Positions 45,245 through 54,374 of a stretch of DNA of 64,000 nucleotides are shown in pieces. Source of the stretch: JADKAV01 sp037045455 (GTDB lineage Bacteria > Actinomycetota > Actinomycetes > S36-B12 > UBA10799); the NCBI GenBank assembly GCA_037045455.1, contig JBAOIN010000016.1:186001-250000 (forward strand). The letters run 5' to 3'. The stretch's first letter is position 1; each line of letters begins with the position of its first letter. The position numbers and the translations under genes are program-made. Below the pieces are notes generated by a model. That model was not told the DNA's origin and ran no database searches. It was given only the letters and a program-made list of their open reading frames with translations.

Positions 45245-46444
45245 CTATGCCGCCTGATTCGCAACCATCGTGTCAACCACGAACTCCGCGAAGGCCAGAC
45301 TCCCCGTCCAGGCGGGCGACACGGCGTTCAGCACGTGGGTCGACACGGTGTCGCCTCGGACGACGAAGTCCATTTCCAGCCGACCGGTCGATTTCTGCAT
45401 CAGTTGTGCTCGGATTCCCGGCCTCCCGCGGACCGAGAAGTCCGCAGGACGGGCCGTCGGCACAAGCCTTTGGGCCTGTTTGACGAGATGGCGCCGGCTG
45501 TACTTCGGGAACTCGGTGCGCATCAGTTGCGCCACGTCCTGCTCGTCGCTGCGCAGGAATTTGGGAAAGGAGGTCAGGACCTGCCCCATCTCGTCGAGCT
45601 TGAAGCGGGTCAGACCTCGATACGCCTCTCGCCACAGGACGGGGATCGCAGTCGGCCCCACTTTGACACCGCCGCTAGCGGTCACGGTGAAGTGCACCCC
45701 TAGGAACGGATTGCGGGGATCCGGCACGGGATAGACGTGACGGCTCAGGCGAGGTGCGCTTGGGAGGCCGTACCAGTAGAGCCCCTTGAACGGCATCACC
45801 ACGTAGTCGTCGCAGAAGCCGTACCACTTGGCGACGGTATCCGCGTACAGACCAGCCGTGTTCACGACGTGCCCTGCCTGCACGACACCCGCAACTGTCA
45901 CGAGCGTCGATCCCCTCCGACTGCGAACCTGCGTGTTCGTCCGAATCGCCACTTTGCGCGCAAGGAGGTCGCTTTGGAGGGCGGCGGTGACAGCCTGCGG
46001 ATCACTCACCCCGGTTGTGGGCGACCAGATCGCGCGGTCGACTGTGCGAGCCAAGGGCTCGATCGTGCGCAAGCCCGCCTGGTCGACCATCTCCAGTTCC
46101 ACCCCGTTCGCCAGCCCCCGTTGCATGAGGGCATCCAGACGAGGCAGATCCGTGACAGCTGAGGCAACGACCACCTTGCCGCAGGACAGTACCGGCACCC
46201 CGTTTTCGGCACAGAATCGCCGGAGCAACTGGTTGCCGCGTGCAGTGAGCCGGGCTTTCAACGAGTCCGGGGCGTAGTAGAAGCCCGCATGGAGCACGCC
46301 CGAGTTGCGACCGCTCGCGTGCTCGCCGAGGTGCGATTCCTTCTCCAGGATCAGAATCTGGCGCTCAGGAAATCGAACCGCCAGTTCTCGTGCGATCGTC
46401 AGGCCGACGATTCCGCCACCGATGATGCAGTAATCGGTTTGCAC
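45245..46444 (-). CDS. lhgO: L-2-hydroxyglutarate oxidase-like FAD enzyme
   Basis: 399 residues from GTG 46444. DYCIIGGGIVGLTIARELAVRFPERQILILEKE is the FAD dinucleotide fold of the DAO family. EHASGRNSGVLHAGFYYAPDSLKARL is the LhgO/L2HGDH signature, and VVNTAGLYADTVA follows. It oxidises L-2-hydroxyglutarate to 2-oxoglutarate, passing electrons to the quinone pool. A GAGGGGG Shine-Dalgarno precedes the start. It is convergent with the acyl-CoA dehydrogenase, 7 bp apart. Confidence 0.88.
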   Translation of the reverse strand: MQTDYCIIGGGIVGLTIARELAVRFPERQILILEKESHLGEHASGRNSGVLHAGFYYAPDSLKARLTARGNQLLRRFCAENGVPVLSCGKVVVASAVTDLPRLDALMQRGLANGVELEMVDQAGLRTIEPLARTVDRAIWSPTTGVSDPQAVTAALQSDLLARKVAIRTNTQVRSRRGSTLVTVAGVVQAGHVVNTAGLYADTVAKWYGFCDDYVVMPFKGLYWYGLPSAPRLSRHVYPVPDPRNPFLGVHFTVTASGGVKVGPTAIPVLWREAYRGLTRFKLDEMGQVLTSFPKFLRSDEQDVAQLMRTEFPKYSRRHLVKQAQRLVPTARPADFSVRGRPGIRAQLMQKSTGRLEMDFVVRGDTVSTHVLNAVSPAWTGSLAFAEFVVDTMVANQAA

Positions 46445-46587
46445 GCGGGCCCCCTCACTGGCGACTCCAGCCTATTGGTTACCTGCGGCGTCCGGAATCG
46501 GCAGACCTGCCGGCGATCCGCGGAAGAGGCGACAGTACAGCCAGACAATCAGCCAGTCTGCGTGCGGTCACACGTGTCGTGCAGCGA

Positions 46588-46593
46588 TAGCGT
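46588..46593 (+). promoter_or_regulatory. -10 hexamer TAGCGT of the stress-protein gene
   Basis: TAGCGT ends 6 nt before ATG 46600. Confidence 0.5.
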
Positions 46594-46599
46594 GATCAC

Positions 46600-47088
46600 A
46601 TGTCGAACGCGGATCCCTTCAAGCAACTCGAGAACCGGCCAGTGCTGGCCAGCTACGCCTCCTATGGCGAGGCCCAATTCGCCGTGGACAAGCTCAGTGA
46701 CAACAAGTTCCCCGTGCAGAACGTGGCGATTGTGGGAGTGGACCTGCGGCTGGTCGAGGCAGTCGTCGCGCGACTGTCCTGGGGGCGGGCAGCGCTGAGC
46801 GGCTTGGGCATGGGCATCTGGTTCGGGCTGTTGCTCGGCCTGTTCGTGTCGATCTTCGCAAGCGGGGAGGGCAGCACAGTCCGCCTGATCGTGATGGGGG
46901 TGCTCTACGGAGCGGCCTTCGGCATCGTGTTTGGCCTCATCTCCTACGCATTCACTGGCGGCAAGCGCGACTTCATCTCGCGCAGCCAACTCACCGCCGG
47001 CCGTTACGACGTGGTGTGTGACGCCTCGGTGCTCAATCAGGCGAGGCAGATCCTCGGGGTCAGCGGGGATCAACCGCCAGCGCTGTAG
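46600..47088 (+). CDS. General stress protein 17M-like membrane protein
   Basis: 162 residues. VLASYASYGEAQFAVDKLSDNKFPVQNVAIVGVDL is the GSP17M/YflT-type N-terminal domain. Two glycine-rich membrane helices follow (GMGIWFGLLLGLFVSIFA, VLYGAAFGIVFGLISYAF), and a C-terminal ferredoxin-like strand YDVVCDASVLNQARQIL closes it. Stress induction is known for the Bacillus relative; here it is inferred. Confidence 0.85.
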   Translation: MSNADPFKQLENRPVLASYASYGEAQFAVDKLSDNKFPVQNVAIVGVDLRLVEAVVARLSWGRAALSGLGMGIWFGLLLGLFVSIFASGEGSTVRLIVMGVLYGAAFGIVFGLISYAFTGGKRDFISRSQLTAGRYDVVCDASVLNQARQILGVSGDQPPAL

Positions 47089-47136
47089 CTGCACGGGTTC
47101 GGTCGACTCACAAATCAGTGCGGATGCCCGCCATGC

Positions 47137-47799
47137 TCACGGATTCGGCACCGCTCCTCCGAGGACGGTGAGCGTCGCGTCCTGGACCAGGCGGCTTGCC
47201 GAGCCGTTGCACACCACTCGGAACTGCAGGGAAATGGGGGTGGGGGTCGTCCACGAGGCCATTTCGGTCTCGAATCGCAGTTCGGGGGTGTTCGCGGCCG
47301 GGGGTCGCTTCATGTCGTAGTAGTCGCCGCCGTTCCTCGCTAGCTGCAGGGCGCACGTGTAACTACCGGACCCCAACGTTGTGACGGCGATGGTGAAGTG
47401 GATGACCACCTTCGAGTAGGCGGGCACTGTGATGGGCCCGCCGGCGCCGCCACCGCCGGCGTCGGACAGCTGTTCGGCCGTCTGTGTAACCACGACGTCT
47501 GGGTTGCTCAAAGGCCGCCCGGAAGGGACGTAGCTGTCGCCGAACGTGATCAAGTTCAGCCCGGGCTCACCCTTGTCGCCCTTCGCGCCGGTGTCCCCCT
47601 TCTGGCCCGGGTCGCCCTTGGCTCCGGCTGGCCCGGCTTCGCCCAGCTTCGCTCGCAGCCCGGGGGACAGGTCCTTCACGGTGATCGAGCCGTTCTTGAT
47701 GTCGGCGCCGGTGATCAGTTTTGCCGCTGAGGCCGTCCCGCCGCCGGCGATCGCCGCGCCGAGTACGAATGCCAGAAGCGTGGTCGCGTTCGGTCGCAT
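47137..47799 (-). CDS. Secreted collagen-like protein
   Basis: 220 residues from ATG 47799 with a strong AGGAGG. Signal peptide (LLAFVLGAAIAGGGTASA) is followed by KLITGADIKNGSITVKDLSPGLRAKL, a segment typical of actinobacterial surface proteins. Nine Gly-X-Y triplets come next (GEAGPAGAKGDPGQKGD and onward to GEPG), then a 110-residue beta domain with one cysteine pair (YTCALQLA; FRVVCNGS). The short triple helix should trimerise the globular head. Adhesion is plausible. Confidence 0.85.
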   Translation of the reverse strand: MRPNATTLLAFVLGAAIAGGGTASAAKLITGADIKNGSITVKDLSPGLRAKLGEAGPAGAKGDPGQKGDTGAKGDKGEPGLNLITFGDSYVPSGRPLSNPDVVVTQTAEQLSDAGGGGAGGPITVPAYSKVVIHFTIAVTTLGSGSYTCALQLARNGGDYYDMKRPPAANTPELRFETEMASWTTPTPISLQFRVVCNGSASRLVQDATLTVLGGAVPNP

Positions 47800-47884
47800 G
47801 GGCCGCCTCCTGCCGTGAGGTACCGCTGAAGCGTAAGTGGGGCTCCGGATGCCGGACATCGGATCAACGGATCGGTGCGTCCGG

Positions 47885-48254
47885 CTAAACGGTCAGTTCC
47901 GCCCAGACCTCTTTGCTGTCCTCATGCACCTCGTAGCCCCACTGTTCGGCGAGTTGTGCCACGAGCGCGAGTCCGCGACCGCCCGCCTGCAGACCACGAT
48001 CGGTAGCGACGGTAGGCAAGTCGTCCGGGTTGCCGTCCATGACTGCGATCCGCACCCGCTGCGGACCAGCAGTGACTCGCAGTTCCACGAGTCCGCGCCC
48101 GTACGCGATGGCATTGGTGACCAGTTCGCTGGTGATGAGCTCGGCATCGTCGACCAGCGCCGGACAGGCCCCACGCCCACAGCTGATCGCTGACCGTCTT
48201 GCGGGCACGGCGGATGGCCGTGGTGTCCGCATCGAGAGGGGTCAGGATCTGCAT
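47885..48254 (-). CDS. Anti-sigma/HATPase-type ATP-binding protein, one frameshift
   Basis: About 122 residues from ATG 48254 (MQILTPLDADTTAIRRARKT). The frame breaks near 48160; removing one base gives WAWGLSALVDDAELITSEL followed by VTNAIAYG, the N-box of RsbW-like kinases. The G-box segment AVMDGNPDDLP and GGRGLALVAQLAEQWG follow. Actinobacteria carry many such small ATPases, which either phosphorylate anti-sigma antagonists or act alone. The hydrolase frame upstream runs straight into it, probably because of another gained base. Confidence 0.78.
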
Positions 48255-48283
48255 TCCCGCGGCATACCCATTTCGGGGCTGTC

Positions 48284-49109
48284 TCACACCTGCGTGCTGC
48301 CCTGGTTGGATGAACGCTGCCTTCAGCAGTGCCGCAGTGGCTTCCGGGGCCTCGACCGCCGGCGAATGCGCGGCATCAGGGATCAGCGCCAGACGCGCCC
48401 GGTAGCGCGCGGCGAGATCCACCTGTGTCTGCCAGGACCAGGAGTCCGGGTCCTCGATGCCGAAGGCCACCAGCAGTTGTCCGCGGGCACTGCGCAGATC
48501 CAGGGGCCGGTCGGACAGCAGGATCCGCGCCATCTCCTGCAAACTCGCCGGATCGGTGCGCACGAAGCGTTGATGCATGAACTCCTCGACCTCGGCGCTC
48601 GGAGCCGACCAGCCCGCAGCCTTGTCGGCCGCCAGTTTGACCTGCCAGATCTGCTCCGGCGGATAGTGGTCCAGCGCGCTGATCAGCAGCCGCAACTGGT
48701 CGTGCTTGGATGCATGGATCGGGCCGGAACCGGAGTTCAGCAAGACCACCGTCGCCCAGTCGAATCCGCTTGCCGCGGTGCCTGCGATCAACCCGCCGAG
48801 CGAATGCCCTACCAAGTGCACGGGCGGCTGGCAGGTCTGAGCGATCCGGCACAGGTCGGCTGCCCACCCCGCCAGCGAGTACTCGGCTGCTCGGGGAGAT
48901 TCGTACTGCCCGCGATGATCCAGGGCGATCACTGTCCAGTCGGCAAGCAACGGCATGAGGTCCAGGAAGTCCTCTTTGCTACCGGTGAATCCTGGCGCGA
49001 GCAGGACCGTGCCGAGGTCCCCGTCGATGCGCAAAGTGGCCAGGCCTGTCACCTCGTCGCGAACACGCCGGGCGCCGGGCGGCAGGGCTGTCGACCGCGG
49101 CGTGCTCAC
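48284..49109 (-). CDS. Alpha/beta hydrolase
   Basis: Starts at GTG 49109, preceded by TATTCT with a 6-nt spacer. Oxyanion and nucleophile regions: LLAPGFTGSKEDFLDL, VIALDHRGQYES, VHLVGHSLGGLIAG (Ser), FGIEDPDSW (Asp) and IPDAAHSP (His). As given, the frame has no stop and reads on into the ATP-binding protein. Removing one base of CCC 48300-48302 would end the protein at TGA 48284-48286 (FIQPGSTQV), giving about 275 residues, a normal family length. Substrate unknown. Confidence 0.8.
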
Positions 49110-49115
49110 TGGGGC

Positions 49116-49121
49116 AGAATA
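49116..49121 (-). promoter_or_regulatory. -10 hexamer TATTCT of the hydrolase gene
   Basis: TATTCT on the minus strand ends 6 nt before GTG 49109. Confidence 0.45.
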
Positions 49122-49153
49122 GTGCTCTAAGCAGTCGAGTATGGGGTGGGGAC

Positions 49154-49912
49154 GTGGGTTCAGGTATCGTCGCGGTCGCTAATCAGAAGGGCGGCGTCGC
49201 CAAGACGACCACGGTTGCTTCGACGGGGGCTGCCCTTGCCGAAGCCGGCCGCAAGGTCCTGCTCATCGACCTCGACCCTCAGGCGTGTTTGACGTTCGCG
49301 ACCGGCGTCGAGGTCGACCAGGTCCAGTTCACCGTGCATGACGTGCTGCTCGGCCGGCTCGGTCCGCGGATGGCGATCATGACCACCCCTGAGGGCCCCG
49401 ATCTACTGCCCGCCTCCATCGAGTTGTCGGGCGCGGAGATGCAGCTGGCCAACCGCACCGGCCGCGAGTACGTGCTGCGGGAGGCGCTTGATGAGGTGGC
49501 CGCGGATTACGACATCGTTCTGATCGACTGCTCTCCGTCGCTCGGCGTTCTGACGATCAACGCGCTGACCGCCGCCAACGAGGTGCTGATCCCGATGCAG
49601 GCCGAGACGCTGTCGCACCGGGGCGTTGCGCAGTTGCTGGAGACGATCGAGGACGTCCGGCGCTACACCAACCGCGACCTGCGGATCATGGGCGTACTGC
49701 CGACGATGTTCGACGCCCGCACCCGCCTTTCGCGGGAGGTTGTCGCGGACATCGAGGAGCAGTACGGTCTGCCGGTGCTGGCGCCGGTATCGCGTTCAGT
49801 GCGCTTCGCTGAGGCTCCCGGCACCGGTCGGTCGATCCTCACCACTGCCCGCCGCTCCCGCGGTGCCCAGGCTTACCGTGAACTCGCCGCCACGTTGATG
49901 GAGTCCGCATGA
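49154..49912 (+). CDS. ParA/Soj-like ATPase
   Basis: 252 residues from GTG 49154. The deviant Walker A ANQKGGVAKTTT has the signature lysine and an unusual Ala before Lys-Thr. LIDLDPQACLTFATG, DIVLIDCSPSLGVLTINAL and VLIPMQAETLSHRGVAQLLETI complete the ParA fold. In M. tuberculosis the relative is Rv3213c. No ParB lies beside it, so chromosome partition is not its obvious task. The following zinc-ribbon gene overlaps by ATGA. Confidence 0.9.
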   Translation: MGSGIVAVANQKGGVAKTTTVASTGAALAEAGRKVLLIDLDPQACLTFATGVEVDQVQFTVHDVLLGRLGPRMAIMTTPEGPDLLPASIELSGAEMQLANRTGREYVLREALDEVAADYDIVLIDCSPSLGVLTINALTAANEVLIPMQAETLSHRGVAQLLETIEDVRRYTNRDLRIMGVLPTMFDARTRLSREVVADIEEQYGLPVLAPVSRSVRFAEAPGTGRSILTTARRSRGAQAYRELAATLMESA

Positions 49913-50208
49913 GTGCCGAACGTCCGGCCGCGCTGCGACGCGTCCCCACCCCGTCCGAACGCCCGCGCCGGGTCGACCCGCAGGGCAAGCGCTCGTTGTT
50001 CAGCGACGAGATCGCTCCGCCGGCGGTGGGCAGCGTGGCATTGCATTGCACTCGTTGCGATGCGCGTTCGGTGGTGTCGATGGTGCAGGCCGCCAAACTC
50101 GCGCTGCCGTCGTTGTACCTGCCGGCGCCCGGCCGCACCGACCGGGTCTGGATGAAGTGCCCGTCCTGCGGGTCCCGCAGTTGGGTGCGGCTGCGGCTCA
50201 AGGGCTGA
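49909..50208 (+). CDS. Small zinc-ribbon protein coupled to the ParA-like gene
   Basis: 99 residues. A basic, proline-rich N-terminus (RRVPTPSERPRRVDPQGKRSLF) precedes a ribbon with pairs CTRCDA and CPSCGS, 45 residues apart; the segment between contains SLYLPAPGRTDRVW. The ATGA overlap implies tight co-expression with the ParA-like ATPase. A nucleic-acid- or partner-binding adaptor is possible; not recognised otherwise. Confidence 0.75.
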   Translation: MSAERPAALRRVPTPSERPRRVDPQGKRSLFSDEIAPPAVGSVALHCTRCDARSVVSMVQAAKLALPSLYLPAPGRTDRVWMKCPSCGSRSWVRLRLKG

Positions 50209-50309
50209 CCGGATTCACAACTGCGCACATCTCGCCTGTTCGGCGTCCGAAACGCCGGTGGTTGAGCATCCCCCCGGCGTGTCGGCCCGATGGTGCGCAG
50301 TGATGAAGA

Positions 50310-51689
50310 TCAGCCCTCGGCGGATGGCTTGCGCACCCGCCGGCGCTGCCGGTTGCGGCGCGGCTTGCTCTGCCCCTGCTGCTCAGCTTTCGCGTCGCCC
50401 GACTGCTCCTTGCGCGGTCCGGACCGCCGCTGGCCCTGCTGCCGACCACGGCCACCATCGCGCTGACCGCGCTCCGGCCGCGGCTCGGGCTTGGGCCCCT
50501 GACCGATCCGGCCCGTGACGTCCTTGGAGATCCCGAGACCCGTGTACACGTGCTCGGAGGTCGAGTAGGTCTCGATCGGGTCTGCGAACGGCAGCCCGAG
50601 TGCCTTGTCGATCATCTTCCAGCGGTGCAGGTCGTCCCAGTCCACGAGCGTCACCGCGACGCCGTCGGCGCCGGCGCGACCGGTCCGGCCGATCCGGTGC
50701 AGGTAGGTCTTCTCGTCGTCGGGGCAGGTGTAGTTGATGACGTGAGTGACGTCTTCGACGTCGATTCCGCGAGCTGCCACGTCGGTGCAGACGAGCACGT
50801 CGATCGTGCCGTCGCGGAACTGCTGCAGCGCCTTTTCCCGGGCCACCTGGCCGAGGTCACCGTGCACAGAACCGACCTTGAAGGCACGCTCGGCGAGGTC
50901 GTCGGAGAGTTTCTGTGCCGCCCGCTTGGTCTTGCAAAAGATCATGGTCCGGCCGCGGCCGTCGGCCTGCAGGATGCGGGCGATCAACTCCGGCTTGTCC
51001 ATGGAGTGGGCGCGCCAGACGTGCTGCTCGATGGCCTCGACGGTGGCGGTCTCGTCGCCCGGGTCGGTGGCGCGAATGTGCGTGGGCTGGGTCATGTAGC
51101 GCCGCGCCAGGCTCAGGATCTGCCCCGGCATGGTCGCCGAGAACAGCATGGTCTGACGCACTGCCGGAACGCGGGAGACGAGCTTCTCGACGTCGGGCAG
51201 GAAGCCCATGTCGAGCATCTCGTCGGCCTCGTCGAGAACCAGGACTCGGATCTCGGACAGGTTGAGGATCTTCTGGTTGGACAGGTCGATGAGGCGGCCG
51301 GGCGTGCCGACGACGACGTCGACGCCCTTCTTCAACGCGTCGACCTGTGGCTCGTAGGCCTTGCCGCCATAGATCGCCAGCACGCGGGCTCCGGCCTCGG
51401 TGCCGGCCTCCTCGATGTCCTCGGCCACCTGCAGGCACAGCTCGCGAGTGGGGACGATGATCAGGGCCTGCGGCGTGTTCTTGCCCGGCTCGAGGCGCTG
51501 CAGGACGGGGATGCCGAACGCCAGTGTCTTACCGGTGCCGGTCTTGGCCTGGCCGATGACATCGTGGCCGTCGAGGGCCAGCGGAAGCGCCAGTTGCTGA
51601 ATGCGGAAGGGGTGGGTGATGCCCTTGCTGCCCAGGGAGGCGATGGTCTCCGGGCGCACCCCCAGGTCTTCGAAACTCGGATCGTTCAG
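50310..51689 (-). CDS. rhlE: DEAD-box RNA helicase, RhlE-like, probable CTG start
   Basis: 459 residues from CTG 51689. All motifs are present: FRIQQLALP (Q), AKTGTGKT, PTRELCLQ, GTPGR, VLDEADEML, SATMP, HGDLGQVARE and HRIGRTGRAG. A basic tail rich in Arg and Gln follows (GQRRSGPRKEQ). The ribosome-binding site AAGGAG lies 6 nt before CTG AAC GAT, and there is no ATG, GTG or TTG there. The only upstream ATG (51776) would overlap the start of the divergent gene. It remodels structured RNA, perhaps at low temperature. Confidence 0.9.
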   Translation of the reverse strand: MNDPSFEDLGVRPETIASLGSKGITHPFRIQQLALPLALDGHDVIGQAKTGTGKTLAFGIPVLQRLEPGKNTPQALIIVPTRELCLQVAEDIEEAGTEAGARVLAIYGGKAYEPQVDALKKGVDVVVGTPGRLIDLSNQKILNLSEIRVLVLDEADEMLDMGFLPDVEKLVSRVPAVRQTMLFSATMPGQILSLARRYMTQPTHIRATDPGDETATVEAIEQHVWRAHSMDKPELIARILQADGRGRTMIFCKTKRAAQKLSDDLAERAFKVGSVHGDLGQVAREKALQQFRDGTIDVLVCTDVAARGIDVEDVTHVINYTCPDDEKTYLHRIGRTGRAGADGVAVTLVDWDDLHRWKMIDKALGLPFADPIETYSTSEHVYTGLGISKDVTGRIGQGPKPEPRPERGQRDGGRGRQQGQRRSGPRKEQSGDAKAEQQGQSKPRRNRQRRRVRKPSAEG

Positions 51690-51695
51690 GGTTGT

Positions 51696-51701
51696 CTCCT
51701 T
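51696..51701 (-). promoter_or_regulatory. Shine-Dalgarno AAGGAG that selects a CTG start
   Basis: AAGGAG on the minus strand is 6 nt from CTG 51689, the ideal distance, for the RhlE-like helicase. Confidence 0.55.
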
Positions 51702-51761
51702 GATATGGGGTCCATTCTCCCATGCGGGTCGCCGGAAGCCGGTCGTGGGCGTCCGTGCGAC

Positions 51762-51767
51762 TAGCCT
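51762..51767 (+). promoter_or_regulatory. -10 hexamer TAGCCT of the ferritin-like gene
   Basis: TAGCCT ends 7 nt before ATG 51775. Confidence 0.5.
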
Positions 51768-51774
51768 GAACGTC

Positions 51775-52420
51775 ATGGACGCGCGTGCCCAAGCCACCAT
51801 CGATCTGCTCGCGGTACTCGCCTACGGCGAGCTGGAGGCGTTCGAGCGGCTGTCGCAGGATGCGCTGCTGGCGCCCAACATGGGGGAGCGGGAGGCGGTC
51901 ACCGACATGGCCGTCGGTGAGTACGGCCACTACAAGATCCTGGTCGACGGCCTGCGCGCCCGGGGGGCCGATCCACAGGCGGTGATGGCTCCGTTCCGGC
52001 GTACCGATCGACGAGTTCCACGCCTCCACAGCCCCCGCGGACTACCCCGAAGCGCTGGTCAAGATCTACGTCGGGGACGGCATCGCCGCGGACTTCTACC
52101 GGGAGGTGGCGCAGTTCCTGGAGCCAGATGCAAAAGCATTGGTGGACGAGGTGTGCGACGACCTGGGGCATTCGGCGTTCGTGGTGCCGACCGTGCGCAG
52201 AATGATCGCCGCGGACAGGACCCTGGCCAGTCGGCTGTCGCTGTGGGGACGGCGACTGGTAGGGGAGGCGTTGTCGCAGTCCCAGCGGGTGGCCGCCGAG
52301 CGGGAGGCGATGGGGGAACTGCTGGTGGGCAGCACCGACCTCGCCGAGTTGGGCCGGATGTTCGCGCGGCTCACCGATGCCCACTCCGCGCGGATGCGGG
52401 AGCTGGGGCTCAACGCCTAA
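51775..52420 (+). CDS. Ferritin-like (MiaE-type) protein, one frameshift
   Basis: About 214 residues. DARAQATIDLLAVLAYGELEAFERLSQDA and MAVGEYGHYKILVDGL hold carboxylate and histidine ligands of a di-iron bundle, matching the ferritin-like tRNA-hydroxylase family that accompanies rhlE in mycobacteria. Deleting the extra C at 52000 joins MAPFRVPIDEFHASTAP to KIYVGDGIAADFYREVAQFL and the rest. C-terminal helices follow to LTDAHSARMRELGLNA. True MiaE activity is not shown for the actinobacterial group. Confidence 0.8.
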
Positions 52421-52442
52421 TGCACGTCTGTGCAGACCGGCC

Positions 52443-52700
52443 TCAGTCGACCGCGCCGAAACCGACCCGGCGCGAGTGCGGCGGTCCGATCTCCACGTAG
52501 GACAGGCTCGCCGTCGGCACGATGACCTGCCGGCCTTTGGAGTCGGTGAGCCGCAGAACCCCGCCGCCGGCCACGGCCTGCTCGACCTGGGTGGCCACCT
52601 CGTCGGGAGTCGACGTCACCTCGACGGTGAGTTCGCGCGGGGAGTACTGCACACCGATCTTGACCTCGATGGGATTCTTCGCTGCTGCTGCTCTGGCCAT
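52443..52700 (-). CDS. DUF3107 protein
   Basis: 85 residues: NPIEVKIGVQYSPRELTVEVTSTPDEV, then GVLRLTDSKGRQVIVPTASLSYVEIGPPHSRRVGFG. This is the small all-beta DUF3107 family always found near the TetR and rhlE genes in actinobacteria (TB9.4 of M. tuberculosis). Function unknown. TAGGCT ends 7 nt before ATG 52700. Confidence 0.9.
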   Translation of the reverse strand: MARAAAAKNPIEVKIGVQYSPRELTVEVTSTPDEVATQVEQAVAGGGVLRLTDSKGRQVIVPTASLSYVEIGPPHSRRVGFGAVD

Positions 52701-52707
52701 GGCTGGG

Positions 52708-52713
52708 AGCCTA
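52708..52713 (-). promoter_or_regulatory. -10 hexamer TAGGCT of the DUF3107 gene
   Basis: TAGGCT on the minus strand ends 7 nt before ATG 52700. Confidence 0.45.
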
Positions 52714-52757
52714 CGTCACGAAGTGCCGGGTAATCCGGGCAGTTCGCGCTGGGCGGA

Positions 52758-53394
52758 TCAAGCCTTCGGGTCCGTCTTCGGGAAGCCGGAGACACCGCGC
52801 CAGGCCAGCACGCTCATGATCTTCGAAGCCTGGTCGCGCGGAATTGCGCCCTTCTCGCGCAACCAATAGCGGGCAGCGGTTTGTGCCATGCCGGTCAGTC
52901 CCATGGCGACCAGCATGGACTGGTCCTCGGGAAGGCCGGTGTCGGCCGCGATCACGTGGCTGATCGCTATCGGCACAGCGGACGTCGGCGCCCTCGACGA
53001 TGTCGCGCACGGCCGGCTCGTTGGTCAGGTCGCTCTCAAATACCAGTCGGAAGGCGGCAGACTCGTCGTCCACGAACGCGAAGTAGGCCTCGATCGCGGC
53101 GCGCACCCGCAGGTGGTTGTCGTGGGTGCCGTCCAAGGCCGCTTGTACGCGCTTGATCAGGTCCTCGCTCGACTGCTCAAGCAGAGCGAGGTAGAGGTCG
53201 AGTTTGCTCGGGAAGTGCTGGTACAAAACCGGCTTGCTGACACCCGCGTTCTCCGCGATCTCGTCCATGGCCGCGGCGTGGTAGCCGTTGCTGACGAACA
53301 CCTGCTGGGCGCTGGCCAGCAACTGTTCACGGCGCGCCTTGCGGGGCAGCCGGACAGTCTTCCGGGCTCGTTCCACGACCGACATGTGCCTCAT
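52758..53394 (-). CDS. TetR-family regulator, one frameshift
   Basis: About 210 residues from ATG 53394 (53385 is an alternative). The helix-turn-helix is REQLLASAQQVFVSNGYHAAAMDEIAENAGVSKPVLYQHFPSKLDLY. The frame breaks at about 52975-52985; skipping one base joins IVEGADVR to the continuing frame PIAISHVIAADTGLPEDQSMLVAMGLTGMAQTAARYWL, the ligand-binding part. The gene order with DUF3107 and rhlE is conserved (Rv3208). A perfect inverted repeat touches the start codon, so autorepression is likely. Confidence 0.85.
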
Positions 53395-53410
53395 GTTACT
53401 CACTAGTAAC
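53395..53410. promoter_or_regulatory. Likely TetR operator GTTACT-N4-AGTAAC
   Basis: GTTACT (53395-53400) and AGTAAC (53405-53410) are perfect inverted repeats 4 nt apart, directly before the regulator's start codon and 44 nt upstream of the divergent hydrolase -10 box. Confidence 0.6.
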
Positions 53411-53453
53411 TTTCTCGGGTTGGCTGGTACCGCGGCCCAACTCTAGTGACGGA

Positions 53454-53459
53454 TACGGT
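53454..53459 (+). promoter_or_regulatory. -10 hexamer TACGGT of the hydrolase gene
   Basis: TACGGT ends 6 nt before GTG 53466. Confidence 0.4.
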
Positions 53460-53465
53460 GGCGTG

Positions 53466-54348
53466 GTGGATGTCCGGCCCCGAGTCCCCGGTTCGGACAT
53501 GCGTGTGGCGGGAACGGACCTGTTCGTCAGGCAGGTCGGTTCGGGTGCTCCGGCGCTTTTCGTCCACGGCCTCGGAGGCAACTCCAGCAACTGGACCGAC
53601 CTCATGTGGCTGCTGTCCGATGACGTCCACGCGGTGGCCCCGGACCTGCCCGGTTTCGGCCGCAGCGGGCCTGCCGCCTCCGGTGTGTACAGCCCGCAGG
53701 GGCAGGCGGATTTCCTGGCTGAGTTCGTACAGCGCACGTTCGCCGAACCGGTGCATCTGTTCGGCAACTCCATGGGCGGGGCGATCAGCCTGCAGTTGGC
53801 AGGCCGGCATCCGGAACTGGTGCGATCGCTGACGCTGGTGTCACCGGCGCTGCCGGACCTCATGCCGATGCGCACGAACATCCAGTTGCCGATCATCGCG
53901 CTGCCGGGAGTGGGCGATCGGGTCGCGACCAGAATCGCCAAACTGCCCGTCGGAGCGGCGGGTCCAGGCGACGCTCAACATGGTGTACGCCGACCCGGCC
54001 AGTGTGCCGCCGCAGCGGGTGCGGGAGGCGCAGGAGGACGCGGCGCTGCTGGCGACCAAGCCGTGGGTAGGGACCGCGCTGCAAGCTGCCCTGCGCGGGA
54101 TCCTGGCCACCTACTTCGACCGCGGGCCGGATGCTCCCTGGAAGCTCGCCGACCGCATCACAGTGCCGGTTTTGCTCGTCTACGGCCAGCAGGACAAGCT
54201 CGTGAACGCGAGGGCGGCGCGGCGGGCGTCCAAGCACTTCCGGCACTGCCGGGTGATGGTTGTGCCGCACTCCGGGCACGTGTCGCAGATGGAGCACCCG
54301 GAGATTGTGGCGCGCGGCTGGCGCACGCTGATCGAGCCCTTCGCGTAA
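53466..54348 (+). CDS. Alpha/beta hydrolase, one frameshift
   Basis: About 293 residues from GTG 53466 (GTG 53463 is adjacent). LFVHGLGGNSSNWTDLMWLL, VAPDLPGFGRSG, VHLFGNSMGGAISLQLA (Ser nucleophile) are in the first part. A gained G at 53952-53953 breaks the frame; removal gives KLPVERRVQATLNMVYADP. The Asp (LLVYGQQDKLV) and His (PHSGHVSQMEHP) follow. It is divergent from the TetR gene with the operator between, so it is a probable target of that regulator. Confidence 0.85.
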
Positions 54349-54374
54349 GAGGCGATCGGTCGGGTGACCGCAAT

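Noticed and set aside
47885..49109. Natural hydrolase-ATPase fusion
   Set aside because: Removing one base of a CCC run restores a stop at the normal hydrolase length, and the ATPase has its own ATG at 48254.
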